Assembly (NCBI RefSeq): GCF_000234805.1
Contig: NC_016645.1
Coordinates: 1,588,391 to 1,652,390, forward strand
DNA from: Pyrobaculum ferrireducens
GTDB lineage: Archaea; Thermoproteota; Thermoprotei; Thermoproteales; Thermoproteaceae
Direction: 5' to 3'
DNA length: 64,000 bases
Both the position numbers and the translations under genes were made by a program. Below, piece after piece: positions 54,733 to 63,760 of the stretch. The notes under the pieces were generated by a model. That model had not been told where the DNA came from. It searched no databases and was given only the letters and a program-made list of their open reading frames with translations. Every line of letters begins with the position of its first letter. Positions within the stretch are counted from its first letter, which is position 1.

Positions 54733-55806
54733 TTAAAGCTCTACCACCGAGTAGTCCGAGATGTGGAGCCTCACGTAGCGTCTCGCGTTTGAGGCCACCC
54801 GGGCGTAGCGCCCCACCAGCGACTCCTCCAGCCGCTCAACCCCCTCCACCACGGCGCCCTCCATCAAGACGCTGTACTCCACAGCGCTGTTCCTAACCAC
54901 GGCGCCGTCCCCCACGCTTGTGTACGGCCCGATGAAGGAGCCCTCGATAACGGCGCCCCTCCCGACGACGGCGGGGCCCCGGACCACGCTGTTCCTAACG
55001 ACGGCCCCCTCCTCAACGACGACCCGCCCCTCGATTTTACTGTCCTCGACCCGGCCCCTGACCTCCCTCCTGGCGTACTCGTCCAGTAGGAGGGCGTTTG
55101 CGGCGAGGACGTCGTCTTTCTTACCCACGTCAAGCCACCAGCCGTCGTGCACTGCGTACTCCACCCGACGGCCGTCCTTAAGCATCAGGTCCAGGACGTC
55201 TGTGATCTCGTACTCGCCGCGCCAAGACGGCTTGAGCCGCTTGATGTAGTCGAAGATCGCCGGCGTAAAGAAATATACGCCGACGAGGGCGTATCTAGAC
55301 GGCGGCTGCCTGGGCTTCTCAACAAAGCCCGACAGCCTCCCCCCGTCGAACACCGCCACGCCGAAGCGCGTCGGATCCTCCACCTCCTTAAGCAAAACCA
55401 TCGCGTCTGCCTTAGCGTCGAGGAAGCGCTTGGCGTACTGCGCTACCCCGCCTTGGAGGAGGTTGTCGCCCAAATATACAAGGAATGGGCCGTCTACAAA
55501 GCCTTCAGCCAGCGACACGGCGTGGGCAAGGCCGAGAGGCCTCTCCTGCACTAGATACTCCACCGACACGCCGAAGCGGGAGCCATCCCCCACATACTCC
55601 ACAATCTGCTCCCGGTTGTGGGAACCCACCACGATGAAGACCTCCCTAACGCCGACCTCGGCGATTTGCGAAAGAACCCAACCAAGCACCGGCCTATTCG
55701 CAAGAGGCACGAGGTGCTTGGTAAAAGAAAGCGACGTCGGCCTAAGGCGAGTGGCGTAGCCACCTGCTAGGACTATTGCGTACACCTGATAATGGCGTTT
55801 CGGCAT
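54733..55806 (-). CDS. rmlA: Glucose-1-phosphate thymidylyltransferase (long form)
   Basis: A 357-residue nucleotidyltransferase. The N-terminal catalytic domain has IVLAGGYATRLRPTSLSFTKHLVPLANRP near residue 11, YLGDNLLQGG near 110 and GFVEKPRQPPS near 157; GEYEITDVLDLML is near 199. The C-terminal 110 residues form a left-handed beta-helix (VVRNSVVRGPAVVGRGAVIEG), as in archaeal long RmlA proteins. It activates glucose-1-phosphate as dTDP-glucose, the first step of rhamnose synthesis. Confidence 0.9.
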   Translation of the reverse strand: MPKRHYQVYAIVLAGGYATRLRPTSLSFTKHLVPLANRPVLGWVLSQIAEVGVREVFIVVGSHNREQIVEYVGDGSRFGVSVEYLVQERPLGLAHAVSLAEGFVDGPFLVYLGDNLLQGGVAQYAKRFLDAKADAMVLLKEVEDPTRFGVAVFDGGRLSGFVEKPRQPPSRYALVGVYFFTPAIFDYIKRLKPSWRGEYEITDVLDLMLKDGRRVEYAVHDGWWLDVGKKDDVLAANALLLDEYARREVRGRVEDSKIEGRVVVEEGAVVRNSVVRGPAVVGRGAVIEGSFIGPYTSVGDGAVVRNSAVEYSVLMEGAVVEGVERLEESLVGRYARVASNARRYVRLHISDYSVVEL

Positions 55807-55810
55807 GTTT

Positions 55811-57094
55811 TCACTTTAACGCCTTTGCTTTCTCGTATATCTTATCCGTATTCCAGTACTGCCAATTGCCCCAGCGGCCGAACGTAGCTATCCCTATATT
55901 CGCTAGGTATTGTTCAATCGTCGCGACATCCCTGCCGTGAGAGAGGGTGTAGATGGGGTAGCCGTACCTATGGAACCAAGCCTCTACAACCTCCACTGCT
56001 CCCTCCTCAACTACGCCGAGATCGGAAAGGCCCCTTAAGACGTCTGCCTTAACCCCCTCCAGATCCACCGATGTGTTGGGAGGCACAGTAACCTCTGCTA
56101 TCAGAGCCGAACGGCCAGGCGGGACATCCTCCCCGTAGTTCGAGATCCAGGCATAGCGGTGGAAGACGTGGCGCCTATCCGGCACATACACCCAGTGGTG
56201 GGGAGGAGCCGCCTGCCTAAGCCCGATCCCCACCACGACGACCGAGTTGTAGTCCAGCCTAGACGCAGCCTCCAACACCTCAGAGGGAGGCTCCGGCACA
56301 AGCATGTGGACAAAGTCCCTCAGAGGGAGCGTATTGACGATCCTATCCGCCCTAAGCCACCCGTTCACGACAAACTCAGACCCAGCCCTCCTCACCTCCC
56401 TAACCTCCTCCTTCACGAACCTCACGCCCAGAGAAGCCGCCTTCTCGTACGTGGCACGCCACTGGCTGTATATCCCGCCCCTCTTCGGGTAGTAGAAAGT
56501 AGACTGCTCGGCGTAACCCACAGTGGGGAGCCCCGCCACGGCCTTAACGATGTCCTCAAGCGAAGGCAGTGGGAGGCGGCCAGGTATGTAGACCCAATCG
56601 GCCGACATCTCGTCGAGAGGCCTCTTCCATATCTTCTCATTGTAGGGAATCAGGTAATCCCTAGCAACCTCTTCCCCGAACGTGCCGAGGATCCACTGGA
56701 GGAAATTCGCCGGCCTCTCGCCCCTGTTGTTCATGAAGGCCCTTATGAGGGAGATGCCGTACCTCGCCCTACTCTCAGGCGGCAGTACGTACATCCCGTT
56801 CTCAAAGGGATAAGGCACAAAGAAGCCGTCCAGGAGGACGTAGGCAGACCTACTGCGGAAAACCCATTCACCCCCCATGGAGATAATAGTCTCAACAACC
56901 TCACGCCTCGTGCTAAAAACCACATGGCTACCACCCGCATCGAAAAGATAGGGACCTAGCCTAGCCGATGTAAGAAGGCCGCCGTCGAAAGCCCTGTCAA
57001 CGCAGATAACATCGGCGGCAGGGTAGAGAGATCTCAGACGAATAGAAGAAACAAGACCCGACCACCCACAACCTAGTATAGCGATTCGCGTCAT
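55811..57094 (-). CDS. FAD-dependent UDP-galactopyranose mutase-like protein
   Basis: A 427-residue flavoprotein with dinucleotide-binding ILGCGWSGLVSSIRL at the N-terminus, PYPFENGMYVLPPE near residue 94 and YLIPYNEKIWKRPLDEMSADWVYIPGRLPLP near 147, segments found in mutase/protoporphyrinogen-oxidase-like proteins of polysaccharide loci. It may ring-contract a nucleotide-activated hexose. A truncated paralogue lies at 59041-59616. Its start overlaps the end of the upstream glycosyltransferase by four bases. Confidence 0.8.
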   Translation of the reverse strand: MTRIAILGCGWSGLVSSIRLRSLYPAADVICVDRAFDGGLLTSARLGPYLFDAGGSHVVFSTRREVVETIISMGGEWVFRSRSAYVLLDGFFVPYPFENGMYVLPPESRARYGISLIRAFMNNRGERPANFLQWILGTFGEEVARDYLIPYNEKIWKRPLDEMSADWVYIPGRLPLPSLEDIVKAVAGLPTVGYAEQSTFYYPKRGGIYSQWRATYEKAASLGVRFVKEEVREVRRAGSEFVVNGWLRADRIVNTLPLRDFVHMLVPEPPSEVLEAASRLDYNSVVVVGIGLRQAAPPHHWVYVPDRRHVFHRYAWISNYGEDVPPGRSALIAEVTVPPNTSVDLEGVKADVLRGLSDLGVVEEGAVEVVEAWFHRYGYPIYTLSHGRDVATIEQYLANIGIATFGRWGNWQYWNTDKIYEKAKALK

Positions 57095-58191
57095 ACCCCC
57101 AATCTTTTTACCAGCATACCCACGTCCTTTATGAATAGTTCCGGCTCCTCAACAATATAGCGACGGAAGTCCTCGAACACCTTTATATGGGCATCATAAT
57201 TCTCAACGAAGTCAATTACTCTGTCGACTAGCTCCTTGTAGCTAACTTTATTGCAGATATCATAACAATCTATCTTATACTTGTGCGGAACCGGATAGTC
57301 CTCATAATAATACAGCCCCCCGTGGTTATTCACTAGAGGCACATTCCACATGGCAACAGCCTCGCGGGGCGGTCTATCTCTGCCCGGATGCCAACCTATA
57401 TCAATGAATACCTTAGTCCTCGACAATATATCCACCATCTTTTCCTTACCTACGTTAAACAGCTCATACACCTTGAATCTGTCTCTCAGTAGCTTAGCCA
57501 ACTTATATCCTACGGTGTTTGACTTCCGCCTATTCCATGCCACCGCATTTTCCTTCTTAGCTGGCAAATTAGCATCCAACGCAGATTTAATGAATTCTTC
57601 TTCCAAAGGCTCATGTAATAATATAATATTCTCCCAGGGAACTCCGTATCTTCTTAGAAACTCTACAACATATCTTGACTGAGCCAAATAAAGATCAACA
57701 TCACCAGGCAATTTGACTAATCTATTCTCTACTAAATTTTTAACTATTGATGAAACTATTTCAGGATAATGATAACGTAAAATTGATCGATCTTTCAGTA
57801 ATTCAAGCATATCCCGCCACAGTAGTCGCGCCTTACGGCTGTACAACTGCAGTCGCCCTTTCCAGTTCTTAAGATAAGAGCCGGCTAGAACGTAGTGATC
57901 AACTGATAAAAAATAAACAACCTTTCTCGCATTATTAAATTGATTCAAGATAGATGGCACAGACTCCGGGACTACAATAATATTAGTTTTATCATCATTT
58001 ACATTATTGTGCAAAGTCCACTTACATTTGTATCTTTTATAATTTGGATGAACCGGATCACCATCCGTAATGCCATAAAAAGCGATCCATGCATCTACAT
58101 GATAATATTCATTAAGTACACGACATAGATCAAAAAGCGCCGTTGGACCTCCGGTGTACACATTCGCCGGCGCGTATATGTAGATGCACAT
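57091..58191 (-). CDS. GT-B-type glycosyltransferase
   Basis: A 366-residue protein starting IYIYAPANVYTGGPTALFDLCRVL, the N-terminal glycine-rich loop of GT4-like enzymes. The C-terminal domain shows KVFIDIGWHPGRDRPPREAVAMWNVPLVNNHGG near 262, corresponding to the donor-binding region. Codon use is more AT-rich than that of the rml genes. It heads the minus-strand operon with TATA-like CTTATAAAG near 58212-58220, about 25 bases before the ATG. Confidence 0.78.
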   Translation of the reverse strand: MCIYIYAPANVYTGGPTALFDLCRVLNEYYHVDAWIAFYGITDGDPVHPNYKRYKCKWTLHNNVNDDKTNIIVVPESVPSILNQFNNARKVVYFLSVDHYVLAGSYLKNWKGRLQLYSRKARLLWRDMLELLKDRSILRYHYPEIVSSIVKNLVENRLVKLPGDVDLYLAQSRYVVEFLRRYGVPWENIILLHEPLEEEFIKSALDANLPAKKENAVAWNRRKSNTVGYKLAKLLRDRFKVYELFNVGKEKMVDILSRTKVFIDIGWHPGRDRPPREAVAMWNVPLVNNHGGLYYYEDYPVPHKYKIDCYDICNKVSYKELVDRVIDFVENYDAHIKVFEDFRRYIVEEPELFIKDVGMLVKRLGV

Positions 58192-58309
58192 TTTATTTCC
58201 ATAATAAATTCTTTATAAGCTTTTCTGATTCAATTCTAATCCAATTACTGAAAATATGATAGTTCCCCAATAAAATATTAAAATTATTAATAATAGATTA
58301 TGATTTAAT

Positions 58310-59035
58310 TTAATTCTCTATAATATTCTTTAATATAGAGCGCATCTTAGCCAGGTATCCCCTTTTCAGAGATCGAAGATGATTCGTCAAAGGCCCGCTG
58401 TAGTAAATCTCAACGAAGCCGTCGGCGTCTGCAACAGCGGCATTTACGGGAAGTACCTTATGCCCTTTTTCTGCGTTTAACTCGATATTTTTAAGCATAG
58501 CTTCGAAATTCGCCGGGACAGGCTCCACAGCCACGACAGCCGCTCCCCTCTTAGCATAATACAAAGCCATATCGCCAACATAGGCGCCGATGTCGAAGAC
58601 AAGCCACCCGCTTAGATCGAAGCCCAGGAAGTGGATATCGTAGAGCCAAGTCTCGGCAATGGTGAATTGGTCAATGTACTTTAGCTTAACACCGTCAGGC
58701 ATTATGAATAGGATGTCGCCATCACCATCAATAAAAACCCTAACAACACCATAAAGATAAGCCACGACCCCACCACCTACACAATCAACGCGCGTTATCA
58801 AACCAATGCGATAAGCATAAACGAGCCATGAATATGCCGATGGGTTGAGCCTAGCCTTAACTCCGCACCGAAAGACGACATCCCAATCCATCTTAACAAC
58901 GACACGAAATCGAAGGAGCCTACCGAGGAGCGAGAGTAGCGGTAAAAGCGATGGGTAGTAGGTAAGCACAAGGTAAGGCCTAACCCACACCAACAGCCTC
59001 GCCAGCTTAAGGCCATGGTAAAGGGAGGACGCCAA
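58310..59035 (-). CDS. FkbM-like methyltransferase, probably truncated
   Basis: About 241 residues. SAM-binding motif I is LVFDIGAYVGDMALYYAKRGA near 150, followed by VVAVEPVPANFEAMLKNIELNAEKG and NAAVADADGFVEIYY, matching FkbM-family methyltransferases. The protein stops just after this; the KIDVEGAE-type end of the family is absent and the sequence turns AT-rich. The start is uncertain: TTG 59035 is the first usual start after the overlapping FAD-gene remnant, and the frame stays open upstream. It may be a gene fragment. Confidence 0.6.
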   Translation of the reverse strand: MASSLYHGLKLARLLVWVRPYLVLTYYPSLLPLLSLLGRLLRFRVVVKMDWDVVFRCGVKARLNPSAYSWLVYAYRIGLITRVDCVGGGVVAYLYGVVRVFIDGDGDILFIMPDGVKLKYIDQFTIAETWLYDIHFLGFDLSGWLVFDIGAYVGDMALYYAKRGAAVVAVEPVPANFEAMLKNIELNAEKGHKVLPVNAAVADADGFVEIYYSGPLTNHLRSLKRGYLAKMRSILKNIIEN

Positions 59036-59040
59036 ACCGC

Positions 59041-59616
59041 TCAGTACGTTGTAGACATAAAGCGGTATTGAACCACGCCTGGCAGAGGAAGTCTGCCGGG
59101 AGTGTACACCCAGTCTGCGGATATCTGGTCTACAGGTCTTTTCCAGATCTTCTCGTTGTAGGGGATTAGGTAGTCCTCGGCTACTTCCCTCCCGAAGGTA
59201 TTTACTATCCAATCCCTTAGGCTTGCCGGCTTCCTCTCGCCATGTCTTGCGTTTTCAAGTAATGCTAATATTATGGAGTGGCCGTAGCGGGCTCTCTGTT
59301 CGGGGGGCAGGACATATATCCCGTTTTCGAAGGGATACGGCAGCAGGTAGCCGTTTAGCGAGATGTATGCCTTCCCAGCCTTCCGAGTCCGCTCGCCGAC
59401 CAATGAAAGTATGCCGTTGAGGACGGCGGGATCTTTGCTAAAGACGACGTGCGAGCCGCCTATGTCGAAGAGATAGCCCTTAATAGAGATGCTCCTCAAG
59501 AGACCTCCGGGCTCTACGTCTATACATACCACATCTGCCGCGGGGTGTAGACCTTTTGTCCTCAATGATGCCAGAACTCCAGCCCAGCCGCATCCAAGAA
59601 CAGCTACGCGAGACAT
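59041..59616 (-). pseudogene. Truncated FAD-dependent mutase-like paralogue
   Basis: A 191-residue N-terminal fragment related to the 427-residue protein at 55811. It has VLGCGWAGVLASLR, PYPFENGIYVLPPE and YLIPYNEKIWKRPVDQISADWVYTPGRLPLPG, then loses homology exactly where the paralogue continues, and ends VVQYRFMSTTY. The loss coincides with the start of the FkbM-like frame, so a recombination joint lies near 59070-59080. The fragment has the FAD-binding part only and is unlikely to be a working enzyme. Confidence 0.75.
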
Positions 59617-59947
59617 AATACCGCAACATATTATACTTTATTAAAACACATTCCCATCTCCATAACGCTCCCATTCTCCCAGAATTATAAGATCGTGATG
59701 TACTCCATTATGTTTCTGCTAAGACCGTGGGGGCTTCATATTTCATCAGCGTCTAGGGTTACGCAAGTCATAGTTTCTCCAGAATTTGGGTACCTTGAGA
59801 TCTATCTGACCCGTCGCTATCCATTTAGCGAAGTAGTAATGATACCTTGCAGTTGTTTAGAAATCTTGTATATAGATCTAAGTATTAATTCACATTATTT
59901 GCAATTTAATTTATATATTTATTTAGTAATATTAGTAATACTGAGCT
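59617..59947. other. AT-rich intergenic stretch
   Basis: No supported gene. A plus-strand open frame (59695-59979) encodes an Ile/Leu/Tyr-rich peptide typical of random AT-rich sequence and runs into the GT4 gene on the other strand. The region holds the 3' end flank of the GT4 gene and the promoter of the FAD-gene remnant. Confidence 0.5.
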
Positions 59948-61159
59948 TTAAGTATATCTATTTAATTTTTCAAATATAATTCTTATTTTAATTTTCAAAA
60001 CATCCCAACTATATTTGGTCTCTAGATCTTTCCTAACATTAGCACCCAACTCATATCTGAGCGACTCGTCCTTGATAAGTCTCTCTATTTGAGTTGCTAA
60101 GTTCACCACGTCATTAAACTTAGAAAGTAGGGCATTTTCGCCATACCTCAACACGCCTAACGAGCCGGGCGTCGCCTCGGCAACTATCGCGTTTCCAGCC
60201 GCCATGTAGTTGAACAAAGTGGACCTCTCCGACAGATAGACGGTGGGATACCTACTCGCCGTGAGAACCAGGACATCGCTGGCTCTCAACATCGAGAGCC
60301 TTAAGGGATCGTTGAAAGACGTCGGTTGGACAAGCACGTAGTTCCTTACGCCTACTTTCTCTATCAAGGACTTGATAAGCTTATTCTGTCCCCAGGTCTG
60401 TATTGCCAGTACGACATCTCTGTGTCTCTTCTCAATCAGTTTGAACGCGGTTATCAGCTTGTAGGTCCCGTGGTACCAGTGCCCGCCGCCGCTGTATCCA
60501 ATTATTGTTTTTCCTTCTAGTTGTGGGTATTTTTCGTAGATGAGGTTTTTGGGTGCCTTGAGTGGGTCGAACACCTCTAGGTCTATCCCGAATGGGAGGT
60601 ACTCGACGCATTTAAGGCCGTAGCTCTTAAGCAGAGTCTGTATTGCCCTAGACCACGCTATCACGCAGTCGGCGCGGCGGAACGCGGCGAAATCCACAGC
60701 GTTAAACGCCACGTCCTCCCTATCGCAGTGCCACAAATCCATCAAATCAACCACAACACGACGGCCAGCCCAACGAGCGGCAAGAACGCCTACTAGGTTC
60801 TTTATTATAATTGTTGAATATGGTATTTTGTCTATATAGGGCAGAATCGATAATTCCTTAGCGATAGCCGAAAGATTATAGGTCTTGTCTTGTCTATAAC
60901 AGCTACTTATGAATCTCGAGGGATCTAGGCGTATCGCCTTAAGGCCTATATCGCGTATCCTAGTCCTAGTCGCCTCGTCGAGAACTGTTGCGTCTCGGGT
61001 TGCTAAGCCGCTGGTTCTGTACTTGTTTGGATTCAGTAAATGCCCGAACACAGTTCTTATGAGGTACACCGGAATACCCAGAGCCCTGGCGAAGAATATA
61101 GGCCGCGCGAATATTTTTACGTCGAAGGGGGTCAAATAGGCGGCGTCGGGAGGATCCAC
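59948..61159 (-). CDS. GT4-like glycosyltransferase (copy B of the 305-bp block)
   Basis: A 403-residue GT-B protein paralogous to that at 51149-52288. N-terminal IPVYLIRTVFGHLLNPNKY aligns with the other copy at moderate similarity; residues about 124-225 are identical to it; the C-terminal domain (SFNDPLRLSMLRASDVLVL, YLSERSTLFNYMAAGNAIVAEATPG) again aligns at moderate similarity. Starts with GTG; ATTATTAAAAAAC near 61176-61188 is the TATA element 25 bases upstream. Likely adds a sugar to a surface glycan. Confidence 0.85.
   Translation of the reverse strand: MDPPDAAYLTPFDVKIFARPIFFARALGIPVYLIRTVFGHLLNPNKYRTSGLATRDATVLDEATRTRIRDIGLKAIRLDPSRFISSCYRQDKTYNLSAIAKELSILPYIDKIPYSTIIIKNLVGVLAARWAGRRVVVDLMDLWHCDREDVAFNAVDFAAFRRADCVIAWSRAIQTLLKSYGLKCVEYLPFGIDLEVFDPLKAPKNLIYEKYPQLEGKTIIGYSGGGHWYHGTYKLITAFKLIEKRHRDVVLAIQTWGQNKLIKSLIEKVGVRNYVLVQPTSFNDPLRLSMLRASDVLVLTASRYPTVYLSERSTLFNYMAAGNAIVAEATPGSLGVLRYGENALLSKFNDVVNLATQIERLIKDESLRYELGANVRKDLETKYSWDVLKIKIRIIFEKLNRYT
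60486..60790 (-). repeat. 305-bp perfect inverted repeat, copy B
   Basis: The reverse complement is identical to 51467-51771 at every position that I compared, line by line. Together the copies enclose 8.7 kb (51772-60485) containing the rml genes, both FAD genes, a glycosyltransferase and the FkbM-like gene. Confidence 0.95.
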
Positions 61160-61280
61160 AGCCTTAGTCAGCCGGGTTTTTTAATAATTGTCGGTTCTTA
61201 TCACGCGGGCGCGGCATCTCGCCGCGCTTTCTACCAACCTGCTAGGCATAGGACTTAAATAATGGCATCTATCTGCTTCC

Positions 61281-62150
61281 GTGTTTCCCCTATGTGAGGC
61301 GGTCGAGATCACGCCGGTTCTTAGGGGCATTGCTCCCTACGCCGCGTGGGGATCTGCGGTCAAGTACGGGGACTGGATATATATGTACGTCTCGCGGTGC
61401 GAGGGCTCTCGGTCGTGTTCCGTCGTCGCGTACAGGTCAAGGGACTACGCAAGCTTTTCCGAGGTCGGCGTGGTGTTGGAGGACGGCTTGACTGCGGCGC
61501 CGTTCTTCTGGGGGGACAGATACTATCTCGTCTACGTTGACAGGAAGAGAGGGAATAGGGTCAGGCTTGCGTCGTCTAGGGAGCCCGATTCCGGCTTTTC
61601 CGACTTGGCGATCCTGGCGACCCCGTCGTCATTCAACGCCGCCGAGGTCGACCTCGGTTGCAACGTCTACGTGCGCGGCAACGCCGTAGACGTCTTGGTG
61701 AGCAATATACTGCCCTACCCGCGCGGCCTCTGGGTCCTCCGCTTCACGCCCGGCGGAGGCTTTATAGGCGCTTGGAGGCTGGTGGCGGGCGCAGGTACGC
61801 CGGGGCCTTGGCACAGCTTGCATAACGCGTCTGCGTATAGGGTCGGCGACTACTACCTCCTGCTTTCGGCCTCGAACGACTACTCGGAGAAGCCCCATAG
61901 GGGGTACATCGTCGGCTTCGTGATGGATAGGCTCTACGACGTCGAGGGCGCCGGGAAGTTCGTGCTGCTCGACGCCTCGGCGGAGTCCCATAGGTTCGTC
62001 GGGAGGCGCGCCGTCCTGGGCGCCGACACGCCATCCCTATTGATGGATGGGGGCGGCGCCTACCTCTACCTCAGCGTCGTCGACAGAGAGGCCGGGGGGC
62101 CGTGGGATATATATTTAATCAAGTACAGGCAGTGCGCCTATGCCTACTAG
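61281..62150 (+). CDS. GH43/GH32-like five-bladed propeller protein
   Basis: A 289-residue soluble protein with repeats typical of five-bladed propeller glycosidases: WGSAVKYGDWIYMYVSR, AAPFFWGDRYYLVYVDRKRGNRVRLASS, FNAAEVDLGCNVY, GPWHSLHNASAYRVGDYYLLLSA and DTPSLLMDGGGAYLYLSV. Catalytic acids cannot be fixed by eye. It starts at GTG about 25 bases after CTTAAATAA and overlaps the ATP-grasp gene by 11 bases. It may modify or bind the glycan made by the surrounding genes. Confidence 0.6.
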   Translation: MFPLCEAVEITPVLRGIAPYAAWGSAVKYGDWIYMYVSRCEGSRSCSVVAYRSRDYASFSEVGVVLEDGLTAAPFFWGDRYYLVYVDRKRGNRVRLASSREPDSGFSDLAILATPSSFNAAEVDLGCNVYVRGNAVDVLVSNILPYPRGLWVLRFTPGGGFIGAWRLVAGAGTPGPWHSLHNASAYRVGDYYLLLSASNDYSEKPHRGYIVGFVMDRLYDVEGAGKFVLLDASAESHRFVGRRAVLGADTPSLLMDGGGAYLYLSVVDREAGGPWDIYLIKYRQCAYAY

Positions 62151-63234
62151 GATTTTGGTGACGGGCATCGGCGGGATGGGCGGCTTCAACTTCGTCTCGG
62201 CCTTGAGGTATGCAGAGAGGGAGCTCGGCGGCCTCTATATCGTAGGGACCGACCACAGCCCCTACCACATAATGTTCGCCGACGTGGACGTGAGGGTGAG
62301 GTCGCCGAGGCACGACGATCCCGAGTTCCTCAAGCTCCTCGTGGAGCTGGCGAGGAGGTACTCGATAGAGTTCCTCCACCCGCACCCGAGCGTGGAGGCC
62401 AAGGTGGTCTCCGAGAATAGGGATGTCTTCCTCAAGATGGGGGTGAAGGTATATCTGCCCGATATCCGGGCCATATATCCCTCTAAGGACTTGATAGCCG
62501 AGCGGTTGCGCGCGGCGGACGTGCCGGTGCCCGAGACGGTGGTGGTCCGCGACGAGGAGGACGTGTATAGGGCCTTCGACGCCTTGGGGGGCCCTCTCTG
62601 GATAAGGGCTAAGGAGGGCGCCGGGGGCAGGCTGAGCCTGAAGGTCAACAGCCCCGAGGAGGCTTTGTACTGGATAAGGCTCAACGCCGTGCAGGGGAGG
62701 GCCAAGCCGGGCGATTTCTTGCTCCAGCGGTATCTGCCGGGGAGGGACGTGGCATACGACTCCCTCTGGTACGAGGGGAGGCTCGTCATGGCCTACGCGA
62801 GGGAGCGCCTGGAGTACCCGCTCCGCCATATATCGCTTTCCGGGATCACCGGCACCCCGTCGGTGGCCAGGTCTATCCGCGAGCCTGAGGTGGACGACGT
62901 GGGGAGGCGCGCCGTCCTAGCCCTGGACCCGAGGCCTCACGGCTTCTACTCGGTTGATCTGAAGCAGGGGGCTGATGGGAGGTTCTACGTGACTGAGGTG
63001 GACGGCAAGTGGCACACCACGGCGCCGTTGTGGGGGGAGGCCTTCGCCAGAGCGTATGGGGACCAGTGCATGAACCTCGCCTTTGTCTACCTCGAGCTCG
63101 GCCTCGGGAGGCCGGCGAGGTGCGGGGAGGGGCGCGTCGACGCCTTCCCCGAGGGTCACTACCTCATTAGGCAGATGGACATGGGGGTCCTCCTCTATAG
63201 GGAGAGCGATGGCCGCGTCTGGAGGATCAGATAG
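62140..63234 (+). CDS. ATP-grasp protein of a surface-glycan locus
   Basis: A 364-residue ATP-grasp enzyme of the carbamoyl-phosphate-synthase-like type. Residues 1-110 form a Rossmann-like preATP-grasp domain (ILVTGIGGMGGFNFVSALRYAE); the ATP-grasp core follows (PSKDLIAERLRAADVPVPET, GPLWIRAKEGAGGRLSLKV, LQRYLPGRDVAYDSLWYEG) and ends with FYSVDLKQGADGRFYVTEVDGK, the metal-binding acidic segment. It should ligate a carboxylate to an amine or another nucleophile. It overlaps a HAD gene. Confidence 0.82.
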   Translation: MPTRILVTGIGGMGGFNFVSALRYAERELGGLYIVGTDHSPYHIMFADVDVRVRSPRHDDPEFLKLLVELARRYSIEFLHPHPSVEAKVVSENRDVFLKMGVKVYLPDIRAIYPSKDLIAERLRAADVPVPETVVVRDEEDVYRAFDALGGPLWIRAKEGAGGRLSLKVNSPEEALYWIRLNAVQGRAKPGDFLLQRYLPGRDVAYDSLWYEGRLVMAYARERLEYPLRHISLSGITGTPSVARSIREPEVDDVGRRAVLALDPRPHGFYSVDLKQGADGRFYVTEVDGKWHTTAPLWGEAFARAYGDQCMNLAFVYLELGLGRPARCGEGRVDAFPEGHYLIRQMDMGVLLYRESDGRVWRIR

Positions 63235-63760
63235 GGTGGTCGTCCTCGACTTCGACGGAGTGATAGCGAGGCTGGACGTAGACTGGGCGTCTCTGAGGCG
63301 CGCCGTCAGGGACAGGCTCGGCCTTGACGTGCGTAGCATAAACGAGGCGTTTAGAGAGCTCTGCGGCACCCCGTTCTTCTTCGCCCTACACGAGTTCGTG
63401 GAGGCTTATGAGGTCGAGTCGGCGGCTAGGGCAGGCGTGTTCCCCGACGTGGCGCATTTCCTGGAGAAGTGGAGCGGAGTTGCGGCGATAGCCAGCATGC
63501 AGTCGGAGCGCGCGATACGTCTGGCGCTGTCCCTATCCGGCCTAGACGAGGCCTTCTCCGAAATAGCGGCCAGGCCCCGCTTCTGCTCCAAGGAGGCCGA
63601 GCTGAGGCACTTCGCCGAGAAGTACGGCGCCGATAAGATAATCTTCGTCGACGACAGATACGACAACGTGGAGGTTTGCAGAAAGATCGGGATAGCCGGT
63701 TGCGTGCGGCTCGACAGGAGACGCGGCGATACCCTCAGCGCATTGCTCCACAACCTCTAA
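63209..63760 (+). CDS. HAD-superfamily hydrolase
   Basis: A 183-residue HAD protein. Motif I is VVVLDFDGVIARLD near residue 10 (complete DxD), a short helical cap follows, motif II is AIASMQSE, the Lys of motif III is in FCSKEAEL, and motif IV is IIFVDDRYDN near 150. ATG 63209 lies within the end of the ATP-grasp gene (26-base overlap), so the pair is translated from one message. ATP-grasp plus HAD pairs recur in polysaccharide loci, but their reaction is not known to me. Confidence 0.82.
   Translation: MAASGGSDRVVVLDFDGVIARLDVDWASLRRAVRDRLGLDVRSINEAFRELCGTPFFFALHEFVEAYEVESAARAGVFPDVAHFLEKWSGVAAIASMQSERAIRLALSLSGLDEAFSEIAARPRFCSKEAELRHFAEKYGADKIIFVDDRYDNVEVCRKIGIAGCVRLDRRRGDTLSALLHNL

Noticed and set aside
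59695-59979. Plus-strand ORF of 94 residues
   Set aside because: It consists of AT-rich codons, has no family motif and overlaps the 3' end of the GT4 gene on the other strand.
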